A DNA stretch of 64,000 nt, taken from assembly GCA_907165135.1 (NCBI GenBank), contig OU015568.1, forward strand, positions 9,494,501-9,558,500. The letters are read 5' to 3'. The translations under genes were made by a program, and so were the position numbers. Shown here piece by piece: positions 22,128 to 36,900 of this stretch (its first letter is position 1; the number at the start of each line of letters is the position of its first letter). The notes below the pieces were generated by a model that was given only the letters and a program-made list of their open reading frames with translations, was not told the origin of the DNA and searched no databases. This DNA is from Oikopleura dioica (lineage: Eukaryota > Chordata > Appendicularia > Copelata > Oikopleuridae).

Positions 22128-23045
22128 TCAAGCTGATGAGGTGCTTTGTTGTGCCATGATCTGAAGCACAGCGTCGTATTTTTCAAAAACATCGGTAGGG
22201 AGAGCATCGCAAGTATTGTCATCTTCCTCGTGGATGAGCTTGCAAACACTTTTAAAAGGGATGATATTTCGAAATTCAGACAGGATCCGAAAAATTTGAT
22301 CCTAAGCAGCGTGCGCTGGAAATCGTGTCTAAAGCTGCTCGAATTTCATCCCTTTCCTATTGACGACAATTCGGCGGAGCTTGGTGATTCGCCGTCTCAA
22401 TCCCTCACGTCGAATATCAAGACTTCGTCCGATATCGCCATCACATTGGATTGATTCGTCGATCAGTTGTTCCATCTTCTGGATGTTTTTGTAGCTCTAT
22501 TTGAAAGACCCGTTAGAATTGAAAATATATCTCTTACCTACGTTAATGAGGGAGCAGTTCTCGCCACTGCAGGAATTTCGAACGATGAAGGATTCTTCAC
22601 CAACTTCAGTAGAAGCCAGTTCAGGATTGCAAAGAAGAACATTTTTTCTAAAAGCGTCTCCTGTATTTTCGATTCTTCTCGTGACTAGAATTTTCATTTA
22701 GAAAATGTCAAATAGCGGGTTTTTTCAAGCTACCTTTTTCAAGTTTTCCGTACGTGCCCAACTTGCCCTCGGTGCCAATCCACTCTTCTCGCCAATCCTC
22801 AAGTCGTCGAACGTACCTGTTTGCTTTGTCGAGACTTGTCACTAGAAAACGGTGATTATTCTGAGAAGAAAAAGTGCTCGGATGAATATTAAACCGAAGA
22901 TCACTTGTGCTTCTTTGCTGTTTTGTTTTATACTCGAGATTTTCAAGTTGAAATTGAGGACTTTATAGAATTATTTAAAAATCAAGGAGGACTTACACAA
23001 ATCTTGAGCAGCGCTGGCAGCAATGAGAGATGCAAAAACTTTCAT
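22128..23045 (-). CDS. small secreted protein of unknown function (220 aa)
   Basis: No exon is long, but five exons join in perfect phase: 23045-22999, 22903-22734, 22684-22542, 22496-22368, 22301-22128. The product begins with a clean signal peptide (MKVFASLIAASAA, cleavage likely before QDF). The mature part is helical and charged, with a Lys/Arg/Glu-rich middle, one Cys cluster (NSCSGENCSL), and an acidic end (CKLIHEEDDNTCDALP). It contains six Cys, suggesting disulfides. The donor of exon 4 (GTCGTC) and the 66-nt last intron are the weakest points. No family is recognised. It might be an extracellular or house-associated protein, but nothing shows this directly. Confidence 0.55.
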
Positions 23046-23563
23046 ATTGAAGTTATAAAATTTGTCTTAAAAAGCTTGGAGAAGAGGTGCTCTGATTTTT
23101 TAAAAACCTGAATGCGGCTCCACATGCTTACTTGAGTACTTATAGTTCGGAGGGATGAAATTTGAGGAGCTTTTGAAAATCCGCCGCGAAGCTTCTTAAT
23201 TTTGAATTTGGCTCAAGGGATTGTTCGCTTCTGAACCTTACGAGGAAATGGATGAGAAACAAAGTCACTTAGCCGCGAATAAGCTTCTAATGCAGATTAA
23301 CCTTACGTAGTTAAGAAAACACTTTTGCTGGTAAGCGGATTACATTGAACAGCCAAAGTATCAGACTCGCCAATGAAATATTTTTCCCAGGCCAAAATAT
23401 CGATTATTTCAAAAGCCAAAATAACTTCCAGCGCGAATTCTGCGCTGCGTTGTCCTGGAGACAACTCCCTTGATCTTTCTTTTTTTGAACAAAAATTTCG
23501 AACGTCGCTGAGTAATTTTACAAATTCAAATATTCATCGTCAGCAAGAACTCGTGCAAAATCA
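23046..23563. promoter_or_regulatory. divergent intergenic region, secreted protein / MAP9-like
   Basis: 518 nt between divergent start codons, AT-rich. No gene or repeat was recognised; it presumably contains both promoters. Confidence 0.3.
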
Positions 23564-26381
23564 ATGTTTAATACTGGAGATACTCCAACTCCGGGTCAGA
23601 GAAGTCTTTTGAGCGAGTTATCGGCAGCAGTTGGGCAGAGGAAAGTGAAGATGGGACTGCTAGACTCAGGGGAGTTTTATTATCAAGAAATAATGCCACA
23701 AATGTCAAGATAGGAGTTCAGGACTGATTGACTAAAACTAAAAAAAGACTCGGATGATGATTATCTTGATTTTCTGAAAAAAGAGAATCCAAAAACGGCC
23801 TTGTCGACAACTAAGACGATGAAGGTCGCAAATCTGGACACTGATTCGGGCTCAGCCTCCGGGACCGAGTCGATCGCAGATGATTACTCTGACGACTCTT
23901 TTGCTACTTCGGAGAAGTCGGAAGATACCATTCAACCAAAGATCGACAGGCATCATGTTAGAATGATTTTCAATTTCTCTAAAAGGGAATTATCGTATTT
24001 TTCTTTAAAATTATTTTTTTTTGCTAACGCGACGAAAGCCCAAAATCTCTAAAATCTTCTCGATCGGCGAAATCGATTCCAGATAATGACGATAGCTCAG
24101 TCGATGATCTGCAAGCAACTTCTAAGCCCTTCTCCAAAACAGTCGAAACGAACAAATCGGCCAAAGTCGATGATTCCATCGATGAGTTACTCGCCGCTTC
24201 GAACCCGTTTCTCAAGAAAACGCCGAGAAAGGATGAAACGATTGCGGAAATCGCTGAAGAGCCGAAATCTCCAAAATCATCCAAATCCCAATCGCCTAGA
24301 AAGAGCAAAAGCTCAAGTCCACCTCTCATTTCTGCCAGAAGCAATGTGTTGTCTAATCCGGAAGCAGGAAACGAAGACAGCTCAAGAAGATCATCCCTCA
24401 AAAAATCGACATCGGATGGATTTCCCGTCCCAGCGCCAAGATCACGTGCTTCATCAGAAGCTCCTGAAACCAAAGAAGAAAAGAGCCAAGATGTCAAGGT
24501 GAGTCTCAGTTTTTTTTTAATTTCTCTTCGAACTTTTTTCGGAGCTTATTTAGACCTCTTCAATCCCTGATCCCGTCCAAGAATCTGAAAATCCGATTCC
24601 GATCGCCGAGGAAAAGAAAGAAGCTTTGAAAGAAATCTTCGCCACGGCGATCGAAAACGAAAACACCGAAGCCACAGTAACAAAGAAAAAGAGACCCGAT
24701 AGTGCATTTGGGCGACGGATGCAGAAACTCATAGGAATAGGCTAGATTTGATCCCTTGCTTTTTCTTAAAGAAAGTGTTTAGAGGAGCAGCTGAGCCACT
24801 TGAAGTCCTTGTACTTAAAGCCCTTTTTCTCCACGTTGTCTCAGGCTCTGACACTCATACAATTCTAAATAGTTTTGGCTACCGCTATACCGTTATCTTC
24901 CAAGCTACCCTGCCTCATTTGATACCCTATTGCTTGCAAAATAAGCCCTCAAATAACACCGCTTCCAAAATAAGCCAAGATAAGAGAGTAGAAGAAATGG
25001 CTCTGCGGAAGGCGCCGCAAAACTTCCTGAAAATTACACCGGACTTGGATCAACCAGAGCTTTGGAGGATTTGCAAAAATTTAAGGTACAGCCGCTTACA
25101 AGTATTTCATCAAAATTTTAGGAAAACGGGCTAAACGAGGAGCTGAATGGTGCCCGTGGTCAGCGAAAAAGTAAGTCTATCCCACCTTGAAATTAGTGGT
25201 GAAATAATCTTTCAGTGGCTTATCTCGCTTGGCTCAAGAAAAAAGAAGAGACACGTCAGAAAGAAGAAGAACGACGGAAGAAGAAAGCAAAAGAGGAGAA
25301 AGAAGAACAGGCAAAAAAGAATAAACCTAAGCCAAAAACTGTTCAAGCCGCAAAAACAATGGGTCCAGCTGCGGAAGGCTGGCTCAAGAATAAGGAACGT
25401 GGTTCAACTCATTTTTAACGAGATTTTTGAAAACTACTCGCTGAAGTCTTTGTTGAACTTTGCTCTAGGAAGAATACCTCAACGAAAAGGCTCGAAAGGA
25501 AAGAGAGAAGAAACGAAAAGAAGCGGAAGAAAAAAGGGAAGCAGAAGAGGAGAAAAAAGCTAACGAGAAGCTCGTAAAGCAATATCGAGAGCGCAAGGAA
25601 TGGTTTCACTTTGCTCAAGAAAGATTAGAGCATAAAAGATTAAGGCGATAAGCCATTCAAGTGGTAGACCTAGAATTGTCCGTTCAATAATAATCTTTCG
25701 TAATCCAGGGGACTATCAAGGACTCTCTTTGCTGAAATCAGAAAGGAAAAAGAATATCAGGAAAAGGTTCGAAAACAGCGTGAAATTGAACAAGGTAAGT
25801 TTTTTCTTGTTAACATTGCTGGAACATGTTCTTGTGACGGGATGCAGTCGTGTTCTTACAGCGAAAAGTACTACTAGAACTAGTGTATTTGAATTTATAA
25901 TGCATTGAACGTCTTTTCGCTTCAATAAATGTAACGAATTTCGCTTAAATTTTTTAACCACCGAGACTTTGTTTCATTAAAAAGATATGAATTCAATATG
26001 ATCTTTTGAAAAAATATACAAATTCCAATATTGACATGCCTTTTTAGAAAAACAACGAGAACTCGAAGAGGCAAAAATGGAGAAGAGAATTCAGTCCGCG
26101 AAAATGAAAACAGAATGGGAGAAGAAAAAACAAAAACAAATCAAGAAGCAAAAACAAGAGCAACAAGCGCTAGAAAGAGAATTAACCCAAACTCAGGTAA
26201 CTTTTAAACTTTTATATTCGTCCTAAAAAAGTGCTAGATGATCCAAAAAGACGAAAAAATCCAAAACGGTCGCCGTGCTTACGAAGAATGGCAGAGGCGG
26301 AAAAAGCTGGAAGCAAAAGAAACAAAAATGTGGACGCTTTCTTATGAAGATTTCACCGAAGAAATTCGTCCCTTTTACTAA
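23564..26381 (+). CDS. MAP9-like coiled-coil microtubule-associated protein
   Basis: Proposed exons 23564-23669, 23748-23949, 24039-24498, 24554-24740, 24985-25085, 25122-25170, 25216-25400, 25469-25644, 25709-25794, 26048-26196, 26238-26381; all phases agree. The N-terminal half is acidic and Ser-rich (DSDSDDDYLDFL, SPKSSKSQSPRKSKSSS). The C-terminal half is one long Lys/Glu/Arg coiled coil with recurring aromatic motifs AYLAWLKKKEE, EGWLKNKE and AYEEWQRRKKLEAKE. The recurring A-(F/Y)-x-x-W-x-x-K-K unit and the order match vertebrate MAP9/ASAP, a spindle and axonemal microtubule binder; CCDC34-type proteins are an alternative. Five of its ten introns lack a GT donor in the required phase and instead read GG or GC. 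Exon 1 is the least certain. Confidence 0.6.
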
Positions 26382-29300
26382 ACTATCGATTAATACTTTT
26401 GCATTTACTTTTTTACCCATTTTGATATACATTTTTGTACAAAGGTTAAAAGAATAAACATGACTTGTCGTTCTCGCAGCTTTATCTATCTGAATTTGTT
26501 TAGAAAGATGATCATTTAATTATGCTGGATTTAATACAGCTTGATACATAATATGATCCAGGTCAGGGATCTGCATCACACTTTAATCTCATAATATAAG
26601 ATAAAATCTAAGCTTTCTTTTTTTTCTGATATTTGATGATTCTTTTGATATTAAATATGGTTGACGCACACTTTTTGGGTAACCGAGTAACAGTGACACC
26701 CTTAGTTGCTTAATAAGGACTCACATAAATAGACATTTTCGGCAGTAAGGAAATTATACGGTATTATGCACACTCATTTAATCTCGCTAAAACTTGTTCC
26801 CAGATCGATCTCGTTTCCATTATCCGTTTGAAATGGCTGTATAAATTCTCACCGAGCCACTGTAGTTCAGTCGACTGCATTTAACGAAGATGCAATCAGC
26901 GATAAAGTGGAGCACTTAAAGTTGCAATGTATTCAGTCCACGTCGTGAAAGATTAATCGACACCAGTAAGCAGGGGTACTCCGGCGGCCAACAGGCATGC
27001 ATGGGCTGACATGCAAAACCACAACTTTGGCTAAACTGAAAACTAAGAGCGTCAAGAGCAAACGAAACACGAATAACTCTTCATCAGTTCGCAACGGTAA
27101 GAAAACAAAGAGAAAAGGGGTTGTTCCATGATGAATAAAAAACGCGAACTTTAGACATTTTAGTGGCAACAGAAAGCCATTTCCTGTAGCCAGAGAAAAC
27201 ATTTCTGTCCGACAGTAGTGGACTACAGTTTTTTTTTCTTGCAAAAGTCATTTTTTAAATGAGCCACAACCTGATTTCAAAAAAGGAGAATTAGTTGTCT
27301 TGGCTTCATAAATATTAAAATTCAATTCAATCAATTTTTAGACAGGCTCAAAGGTAATTACAGGCGACAGCAAAATGGAAATCAAAAATAAACCTAGCAA
27401 AGTTGAAAAAACCAAAACGATGAAATATTTAGATAATGAGGGCTGAAGTAATGATCCAGTAATGTCTGAGAGTGTCTGGATAAGCCGGCTGTCGAGGCCT
27501 AGCCCGCCGGTTCAAAATGGTAAAGTCAAGAAGAAGCACTTTGTTAAGTTTGGAAGCAACCAAGGATCGGATCGATTCATCCCACTCTAAAATCAACTGA
27601 AGTCGATGCTACTTTTTACGATGTTTTCTATTATAAGCCGCGTTTTCACATGTTGATCCAGTCGCGTTTTAGCGAAGCTTTCTCGGCATAAATATGTAAA
27701 TTCATTCATGAGGCATTATTGTGACAATTTTTAAATTAGACCAAAATCCTTTTTGGCTACGTCCACCCGATAATTTAGAATTCTGAATTGGATTAAACAG
27801 AATCTCCTCCCTCTCAGACTCTGTCTGTTTTTAGGAAATTAAATCAGTCAGAGTAGAAAGTCGAAGTGACCTTCGCCTTTCGCACTGTATTAACTTTACG
27901 ACAGTCGTTTATTTATAAACAAGTCTCATCAACACAAAGTTCATCCATATTCGATAGCTTTGTCCATATGCGATGGATTATTCACTGTTTCATAAATAAT
28001 GAAGACTATTTTTTCGAACTTTTGTCGATTTCGAAATTCTTTGTGTGGGATCAAACATGATTAAAATCAATTTGACAATCAGAAAATCACTGTAGACAAA
28101 GTTTGGGCAGTAAAGAACGTTATAAAATAGCACTCGCGTCAATTGAAAAGGGTTTTAATCCTTTTACTAACTGATAAAAGAACTTCGTTGGTCATTTGTG
28201 ATCACTTATCGAGGTGTTGATAGCCTCTTGGCAGAACTTTTACAGTGCCTTTTATACTTGCGAACTTCTTTTTGAAGTTTTAGGTTTATTTTACTTTCAG
28301 AAGATGTGATTCTTCTATTGAGTAGTTAACCTAGTATGCGTAAATCTAATGTACAAATTGAGCACCTAAAATAGAAGCATAGGAGAAGCCCTTTTAAACA
28401 AGGACCCCATAAGAAAATGTCCTTCAGAGTTGACGAGAGGTCGCACTTGATCCGGTCTTGCCTATTGTACAGTCAGGGCAATAGCCTGTGGGCCCAATTT
28501 TTACTCTCGCGCGCCTTTTCTCTCTTCTTCAATTTTAATTCTGCTGTGACGCATGTGAACACACCTTGTCTCACACTTTTTACCCTCGAAAAAAATATTT
28601 CAAACAGCTGCTCGAATTAAACAGAGATTGAAGAAGAAATTCCCAGCTCCGTGCTCTTTTGGAGACATAGAAGAGAACCTCTCGGCGGGAGAGAACGGAG
28701 AAAACGCGCTTCCGCGGCTCGAGTACTTGAATTCCCGCGTTGAGGTGGTTTTATGGTGCGTCGGGAATGGGAAACGGCTCTGCGGTCAAGCAGGACTCGG
28801 GCCAGTCTGAGAACCTGCCCCTCAGACCCCCTTCAGAAGGATCGGGCACATTTTTGACAGGAATATGCGTTGTCGATATTGACAGAAAGAAAGGACGTTT
28901 TAGATTTTTATTGGATTGAGGAAGAGGTCACGTTGAATACTTGATAACAAGCGGTTATATCTGAACATCGGCCATGTCTTCTACCGATTCTTTGAGACTC
29001 CAGTACTCGTATTTATACAGTCATTTTTCTGTTTTCTGCATTTCCGATTTTCATTTACAGTTTTCATCAATTGATAATTGGCGTTTTTGGAACATTCTTG
29101 ATTACTATTTAAATAATTTTTATTGTCATAATTAGAAATTTAGTGATTTTTTCACATAAGAATCATAAATGAACAGTATCTAATCTAAAAATGCATCGAG
29201 AAGAGCGTAAACAGTCTATCTTTTTTGTATTCGTTCCATTTATTGATTTCATTAATTTTTAAATTTGTATTGACTCACAAAATCGAGATTATAACCGTTT

Positions 29301-29819
29301 TCGACAACTGCTGAATGAAAGCTTAGATCAATATCATTTTATTTATACAAAACCTCTGACTTATTTCGGACTCGTTTGGTTTAAATCGATCCGCGAAAGG
29401 GCGAACCTCCGAAGTGCCCGGGAAAGTCGTCGTCGGTCGCGGCCGAAAGACGAAAAATGAAAATCATAAGCCTTCATTCTCCCTCTCTTCAAAGGAAGGG
29501 CTGATTAGTTTATGTCACTTGGAGTAATAGACTATCTTTTCAAGCCTAAACCACAGAAGAATACGAACATTGGATATCGACTGGGTTACCGGCGGACTCT
29601 GGCAAGTGTCTTTACAGATTAAATGCCCCTGTGAGCCTATAATATCGTTAACGCCCGTAACACCTAATAAATTTAAGACTCCCAAACTCCACACCTGAGA
29701 ATTATTGCTCTCAAATCTGAAATGACATGAGCACAGGTTGGTACGTTTCCTTTCCCCTTCTCACAAATCACCCGGGCCACAACTTTCACTAATTGCAAAC
29801 ATAAGCCAGTTAAAATGAG
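26382..29819. other. 3.4-kb non-coding region upstream of the SK channel
   Basis: By far the longest gene-free stretch in the window apart from the inserted element. It lies between the MAP9-like gene and the first clear SK-channel exon, so it probably contains the channel's promoter, 5' exon(s) and regulatory DNA. A possible first coding exon starts at 28767 (MGNGSAVKQD). No tRNA, repeat family or transposon remnant was recognised. Confidence 0.4.
28767..28896 (+). CDS. possible N-terminal exon of the SK channel
   Basis: ATG at 28767 opens a frame starting MGNGSAVKQD, a possible N-myristoylation signal. It runs to a GTTTTAG donor in phase 1 at 28897, which would join the phase-1 acceptor at 29820 through a 923-nt intron. 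SK-channel N-termini are poorly conserved, so homology cannot confirm it. Confidence 0.25.
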
Positions 29820-32659
<2,840 letters not shown>

Positions 32660-32747
32660 CAAAGATCTCAACTTTTTATATTTTGCAAATATAGTTATTC
32701 AAGTGCCTTAAACTTTGTCACACAATTAAAAATAGCTATCTGTACAG

Positions 32748-32753
32748 AATAAA
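32748..32753 (+). terminator. polyadenylation signal AATAAA (SK channel)
   Basis: AATAAA lies 89 nt after the channel stop. A facing TTTATT at 32789-32794 serves the converging minus-strand gene. Confidence 0.5.
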
Positions 32754-32848
32754 GATCCACTTATGCCTTCAATCCAAAACGAATTCTCTTTATTACAGTT
32801 ATTATTCATGTCGGAGACAGAGGCACCAATACAGCAAATATACAGCAG

Positions 32849-33128
32849 TCATACAACAGTGATTTTTGTTGACTGAGTATCGATTTGAATCTGGAGATCC
32901 GCTTTTTCGTCGTTCTGATCGTCATTTCTCGCGTTTTCTTCGAGTTGAAACATTGAAATCAAGGAAGAAAATGACATATTTTTCACCTTTCAACGGAGAG
33001 CAAAGATAATACAGTGCTAAAAATGCCATTGCCAAAACCACGCACGAAAGCGAAACAACAAGAATGATGCCCTTTTCTCCCCAAAATCTATTCTCTGTTT
33101 GCTCGGCTTCGCCTTCAGAATGCAAAAG
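32849..33128 (-). CDS. small single-pass membrane protein (5' end unresolved)
   Basis: Two exons are clear, upstream of 32987 and 32937-32849, joined by a 49-nt GT-AG intron in phase 1. The product has an acidic segment (HSEGEAEQTENRF), a membrane helix (IILVVSLSCVVLAMAFLALYYL) and an acidic tail ending TKITVV, which resembles a C-terminal PDZ ligand. There is no ATG in this exon's frame, so a first coding exon lies upstream; an ATG at about 33273 (MSYYAGF) could provide it through a ~145-nt intron. No family is recognised. Confidence 0.5.
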
Positions 33129-33307
33129 ATCTTTATGGAGAAATTTAACAATAGCGGTTGAAGAGTATTTTTAAATCAAATTTCTCACATGACCATGTTC
33201 TACCTTCGAAGTCTCTCTAACAAAAAAGAACTATCTATCTGTTACTGTGACTAAAACCAGCGTAGTAACTCATGTCGTGGGTAAAACGAAAACGCGCTAG
33301 TCTGACG

Positions 33308-33314
33308 TATATAA
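33308..33314 (+). promoter_or_regulatory. TATA box
   Basis: TATATAA lies 35 nt before the ATG at 33349, a good distance for a core promoter driving the small gene that follows. Confidence 0.45.
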
Positions 33315-33348
33315 CTTAAATACGCATTAGAATAGATAAGTGTGAAAA

Positions 33349-33697
33349 ATGCTAAGAAGGTGGGGTAAAATTGACAACTACGGCCTTATCGGCTGTGGAG
33401 AGTACACAAATGTAGAACCAAAACAAGGTGCAGAAAAACAACTGCTCTGGAAAGACTGGTCAACAGTTCCATGATTGCGTCGCAAAAGAACTCGGAAAAG
33501 GAGCTTCGAAAATTTGCCCTGGAACTGACAGTGCTCATTTTCTCGTTTCAAAGCCAGGTAAAGTCCACACAAGAACTCTTTCTGACTATATTGAAGGAAC
33601 TCCGATGTACTTTGCGATTTATGGGGGTGGATACTCAAGCACAAACAAATTCGATACTGTCGGTTATTGCGTTGGAATGGATTTTGCCTTAGAATGA
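33349..33697 (+). CDS. small Cys-containing protein, frame uncertain
   Basis: A TATA box precedes ATG 33349 (MLRRWGKIDNYGLIGC). That frame stops at about 33474. A second frame is open from 33428 to 33697 with good codon composition (CSGKTGQQFHDC, YFAIYGGGYSST, VGYCVGMDF). The two would be continuous if the A5 run at about 33433 had one A fewer; no intron of workable size joins them. Either the run is mis-called or the start lies elsewhere. The combined product would be about 115 aa with several Cys and no recognised domain. Confidence 0.35.
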
Positions 33698-33924
33698 AAA
33701 TATTAGAAAAGGATACTTTGAACATTCAAAAAAACTGTTCAAAAAGTTGAAAACGGTTGTGTTTTACAAGTTTTTATTCAAGTTCGTTAAAGGATTTTCG
33801 CAGGAAAAAAAAGGTTTCTAAATGAGATTTTCCTACAAGTAGACGTATAAGTGAAATTGGCTTCTTGCTGAGCCTGGCAGACAAATACAAGTTTTCTATA
33901 AACTTTCTTTCTTCTTTTTTTTAT

Positions 33925-36900
33925 TTAATACTGGCGGTTGTTTCGGTTGGGCATCGCACTAGAATTTACTTGAGTATGATTTGGTAGAGAAATCAACTTA
34001 CCCTCGGTTAGGCATGGGCCAGTTTCCATTTCCCTGCGGTCCGCCGAAGTTAGGCTGTCGTCGTGGTCCACCAACGTTCTGCTGGAACGATCCACTCATG
34101 TTTTGGCCGCCGTAGCCTCGCGCTCCCTGTGGAGCTGGACGATTCTGGCCTCCATAGGATACGCCACTGGGAGCAGCTGCAGCGGGACGAGACTGACCAG
34201 GTGGTTGGTACTGAGATCCGGAGGATGCTCCGTAGCCTGTAGTGCCACCGACTCCTCCTCGAGGGCCGCCGCTGTAAGAAGAAGACGGGGCAGTGTAGCG
34301 AGTTCGCTCGGCCTCCAGTTGCTTCCTAAAATATTTGTGATCAAGTGAAATTGATTGGGAAAATAGCCGACCCATTAATTTCTCGAATAAAAAAAATCAG
34401 AAATTTTTTACTATGATTTTATCATTGAGTTCATTTTAAAATTTTTTCCATCCAAAAAGCCTTTTTAATTTTCGGCTTTCTCAAAAATTCTTCATTAGCA
34501 AAAAGGTATTTGTTTCGCAAATTATCCCTCAATATTTCTTTAATCTTAATAAATTTATCCCTCAGGATAAGCGGGATTAGATGAGCCGGATATATTATAT
34601 AATGAAAATATGAAAAAGTTAAATTTTTATGATTTTTTATCAATAAAATACCCCGTAAAACTCGATCCATTGATTCATATCATATATTGAAATTTAGAAA
34701 AGTCCAGTCACTTTTTGACGGTCACCGATTCAAATGCCTTCGGCAGGTGAACAAACTCGAATAAATAAGTCTCCAAAGAAGAAGCTACCAAGATTTCTTC
34801 AAGCTCGAAAGAAAATTATTTCTCTTTGCTGTAAGAGAAGAACTCGCCCAGGAACTTTTTTGTGAATAAAAAGCGGCAAGTTTTCAATTGCCCGACCCAA
34901 CCGGTTGATAAATGTGTGTTGATAAATGAAAGAAAGTCAAGTCAAGACAAGAAAGTCTGACGTTTGGAAGTCGTACTTTTCTCGCTCAAAGCGTTCTCGT
35001 TCGAGGCGAAGCGCGTTTCGTTCCTTTCGGATCTTTTCAGATTCGAAGTTGGACTGAAGCGCGTGAATCTCCGCCTCCAGACGCTTGTTATCGTCGATGA
35101 GCTTCTTGATGTCGTGAGATAAACCATGTTTTTCACGCATCATTTTTTCTTGGTTAGTCTTCTCGAATCTGTAATCCTTCTCCATGGCCCGAAGGTCATT
35201 TTTATATTTTGTAGTGCTCGCTTGCATGTCTCTAACTGAATATTTTTTGAATAAAAGCAAACTCGTTATCATCAACTCTTAACCCTACCCCGCCGAATTG
35301 GACCTTCTAGGTTCAGCTACGATACATCGTTTTGAACTTTAAGAAAGGTCTGTACTTATTCCTGCTGAGATGTACACATATTTAAAAAGAAGGACTGTCT
35401 CAGAGGTGGTAAATGGTTCTCAAAGAATGCATCAAGGTATTTTAGGAGAAGTCTCTCCCAGGTTCTGATTTATGCACTGAATAGCACCCTTAAGGCAATT
35501 ATTTACCACCAGATTAACTCGCGAAGTAAATCGAGGTCCTCGATTTGAGATATTCTATAGCGAGTTATGAGTAAATCGAACTTTATACCGAGAATTTGAA
35601 AGGCTAAATTTCCGCATTCCTTCAAATCAGAGTGTAAAAAGTTAGATAAATTTGAGAAAGTATTGGTGCCAAAGAAACATAATTTTATTCTTTCCTGTCC
35701 AAAGTTTGGACTCCAAACCAATTGTAAAACACAAGCTAAATTTGGTTCTGTCCTTTTTAATCCCTTCCGAGCTTTTAGTGCGAAGGTAATTTTTCTATGA
35801 TGATTGTTGATTCACTAATTTACTGATATGGATGCAGTAAACCACGTTTATCAAGAACTTCTTCCGGCATTCAGCTCTATAAAAACTCGAAAATTTTCAA
35901 GGCGGGGTAGGGCAATAAAGAGTAACTCCTAGAAGTAGAAGCTCCATGCTGACATCTGTTGTAAACCGCTGCATCAGTTACATGCAAAGCAATAGAGAAA
36001 TAGAAACGGAGTGAAAAACTTACGTTCGCGGGTGCGATTCTTGTGCTGACTGCGGACATTGTTGAGCTCGTTTTCGGCCTTGATCAGTCGAGTCTTGACA
36101 TCGAGCACAGCCTTTTTCTTTTGGTCAGTTTCGTTCTAAAGTTAGTAAGTTTTCGGATCTTGGACACAACGCGGAGTACCTTGGTCTGTTTAATCTTCGA
36201 CTCCATCTGAGCGTCGGTATTCTGGGGCATTGGCTTGGCCGGATTTTTGACGGGCGAAGGTTTGGCTGGAGCACTATCGTCAGCTTTCTGTCGCTTAGGC
36301 ATGAGTCCATTGACCGCGTTGTTCGCTGCATCTGCAGTTCGTTTCTGTGCAGCCTTGGTGGGAGAAGCCTTCTTTAAAGTTGGATCGGCATCGACGCGCT
36401 CGACGGTGATCTTTCCCAACTCAGTAGTCTCGGAAAAAACTTTGAGGGCAAGCTCGTGGTCGGGCTTGTCCTTGAGCTCGATGTAGGCAAAGCTTTCCTG
36501 GGTTGCGCGGCGGAGAGCAACCTTCAATGCTAGAACAGTACCCTTGATTTCATTTTTGACAAGGAACTCCTTGATCGTCATCGCTTTTACGCTTTTCTGG
36601 AGGCCGCAGATCCAGATACCGTTCTTTGCTTCAGCAGCTGGCTGGGCAGTTCCACCGTTTTCAGCTTTCTTGGCGAGCTGTTCTTGTCGCTTCTTTTCGG
36701 CCGCTTCCTTTTTCTTTTGCTGCCAGGCTTTGCGTTTCTCCGCCTTGGTCATTTTCTTTGGAGTAGCTTTCTTCGGCGACGCAGCCTTTTCGGCAACAGG
36801 AGTTTCCTCCTCTTTCTTTTCTTCTGCCGGTGCTTCTGAAGCTTCAGCGGGCTTGGAAATAGCTTCGGCGGCTTTCGGCTCTTCCGCTTGCTCTTCGGAG

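Noticed and set aside
27478..27540. tRNA-like GGTTCAAA motif
   Set aside because: No acceptor stem or D-arm pairs with it; chance match to a T-arm.
33378..33725. Minus-strand 115-codon frame
   Set aside because: It is antisense to the TATA-driven small gene, with composition typical of a shadow frame.
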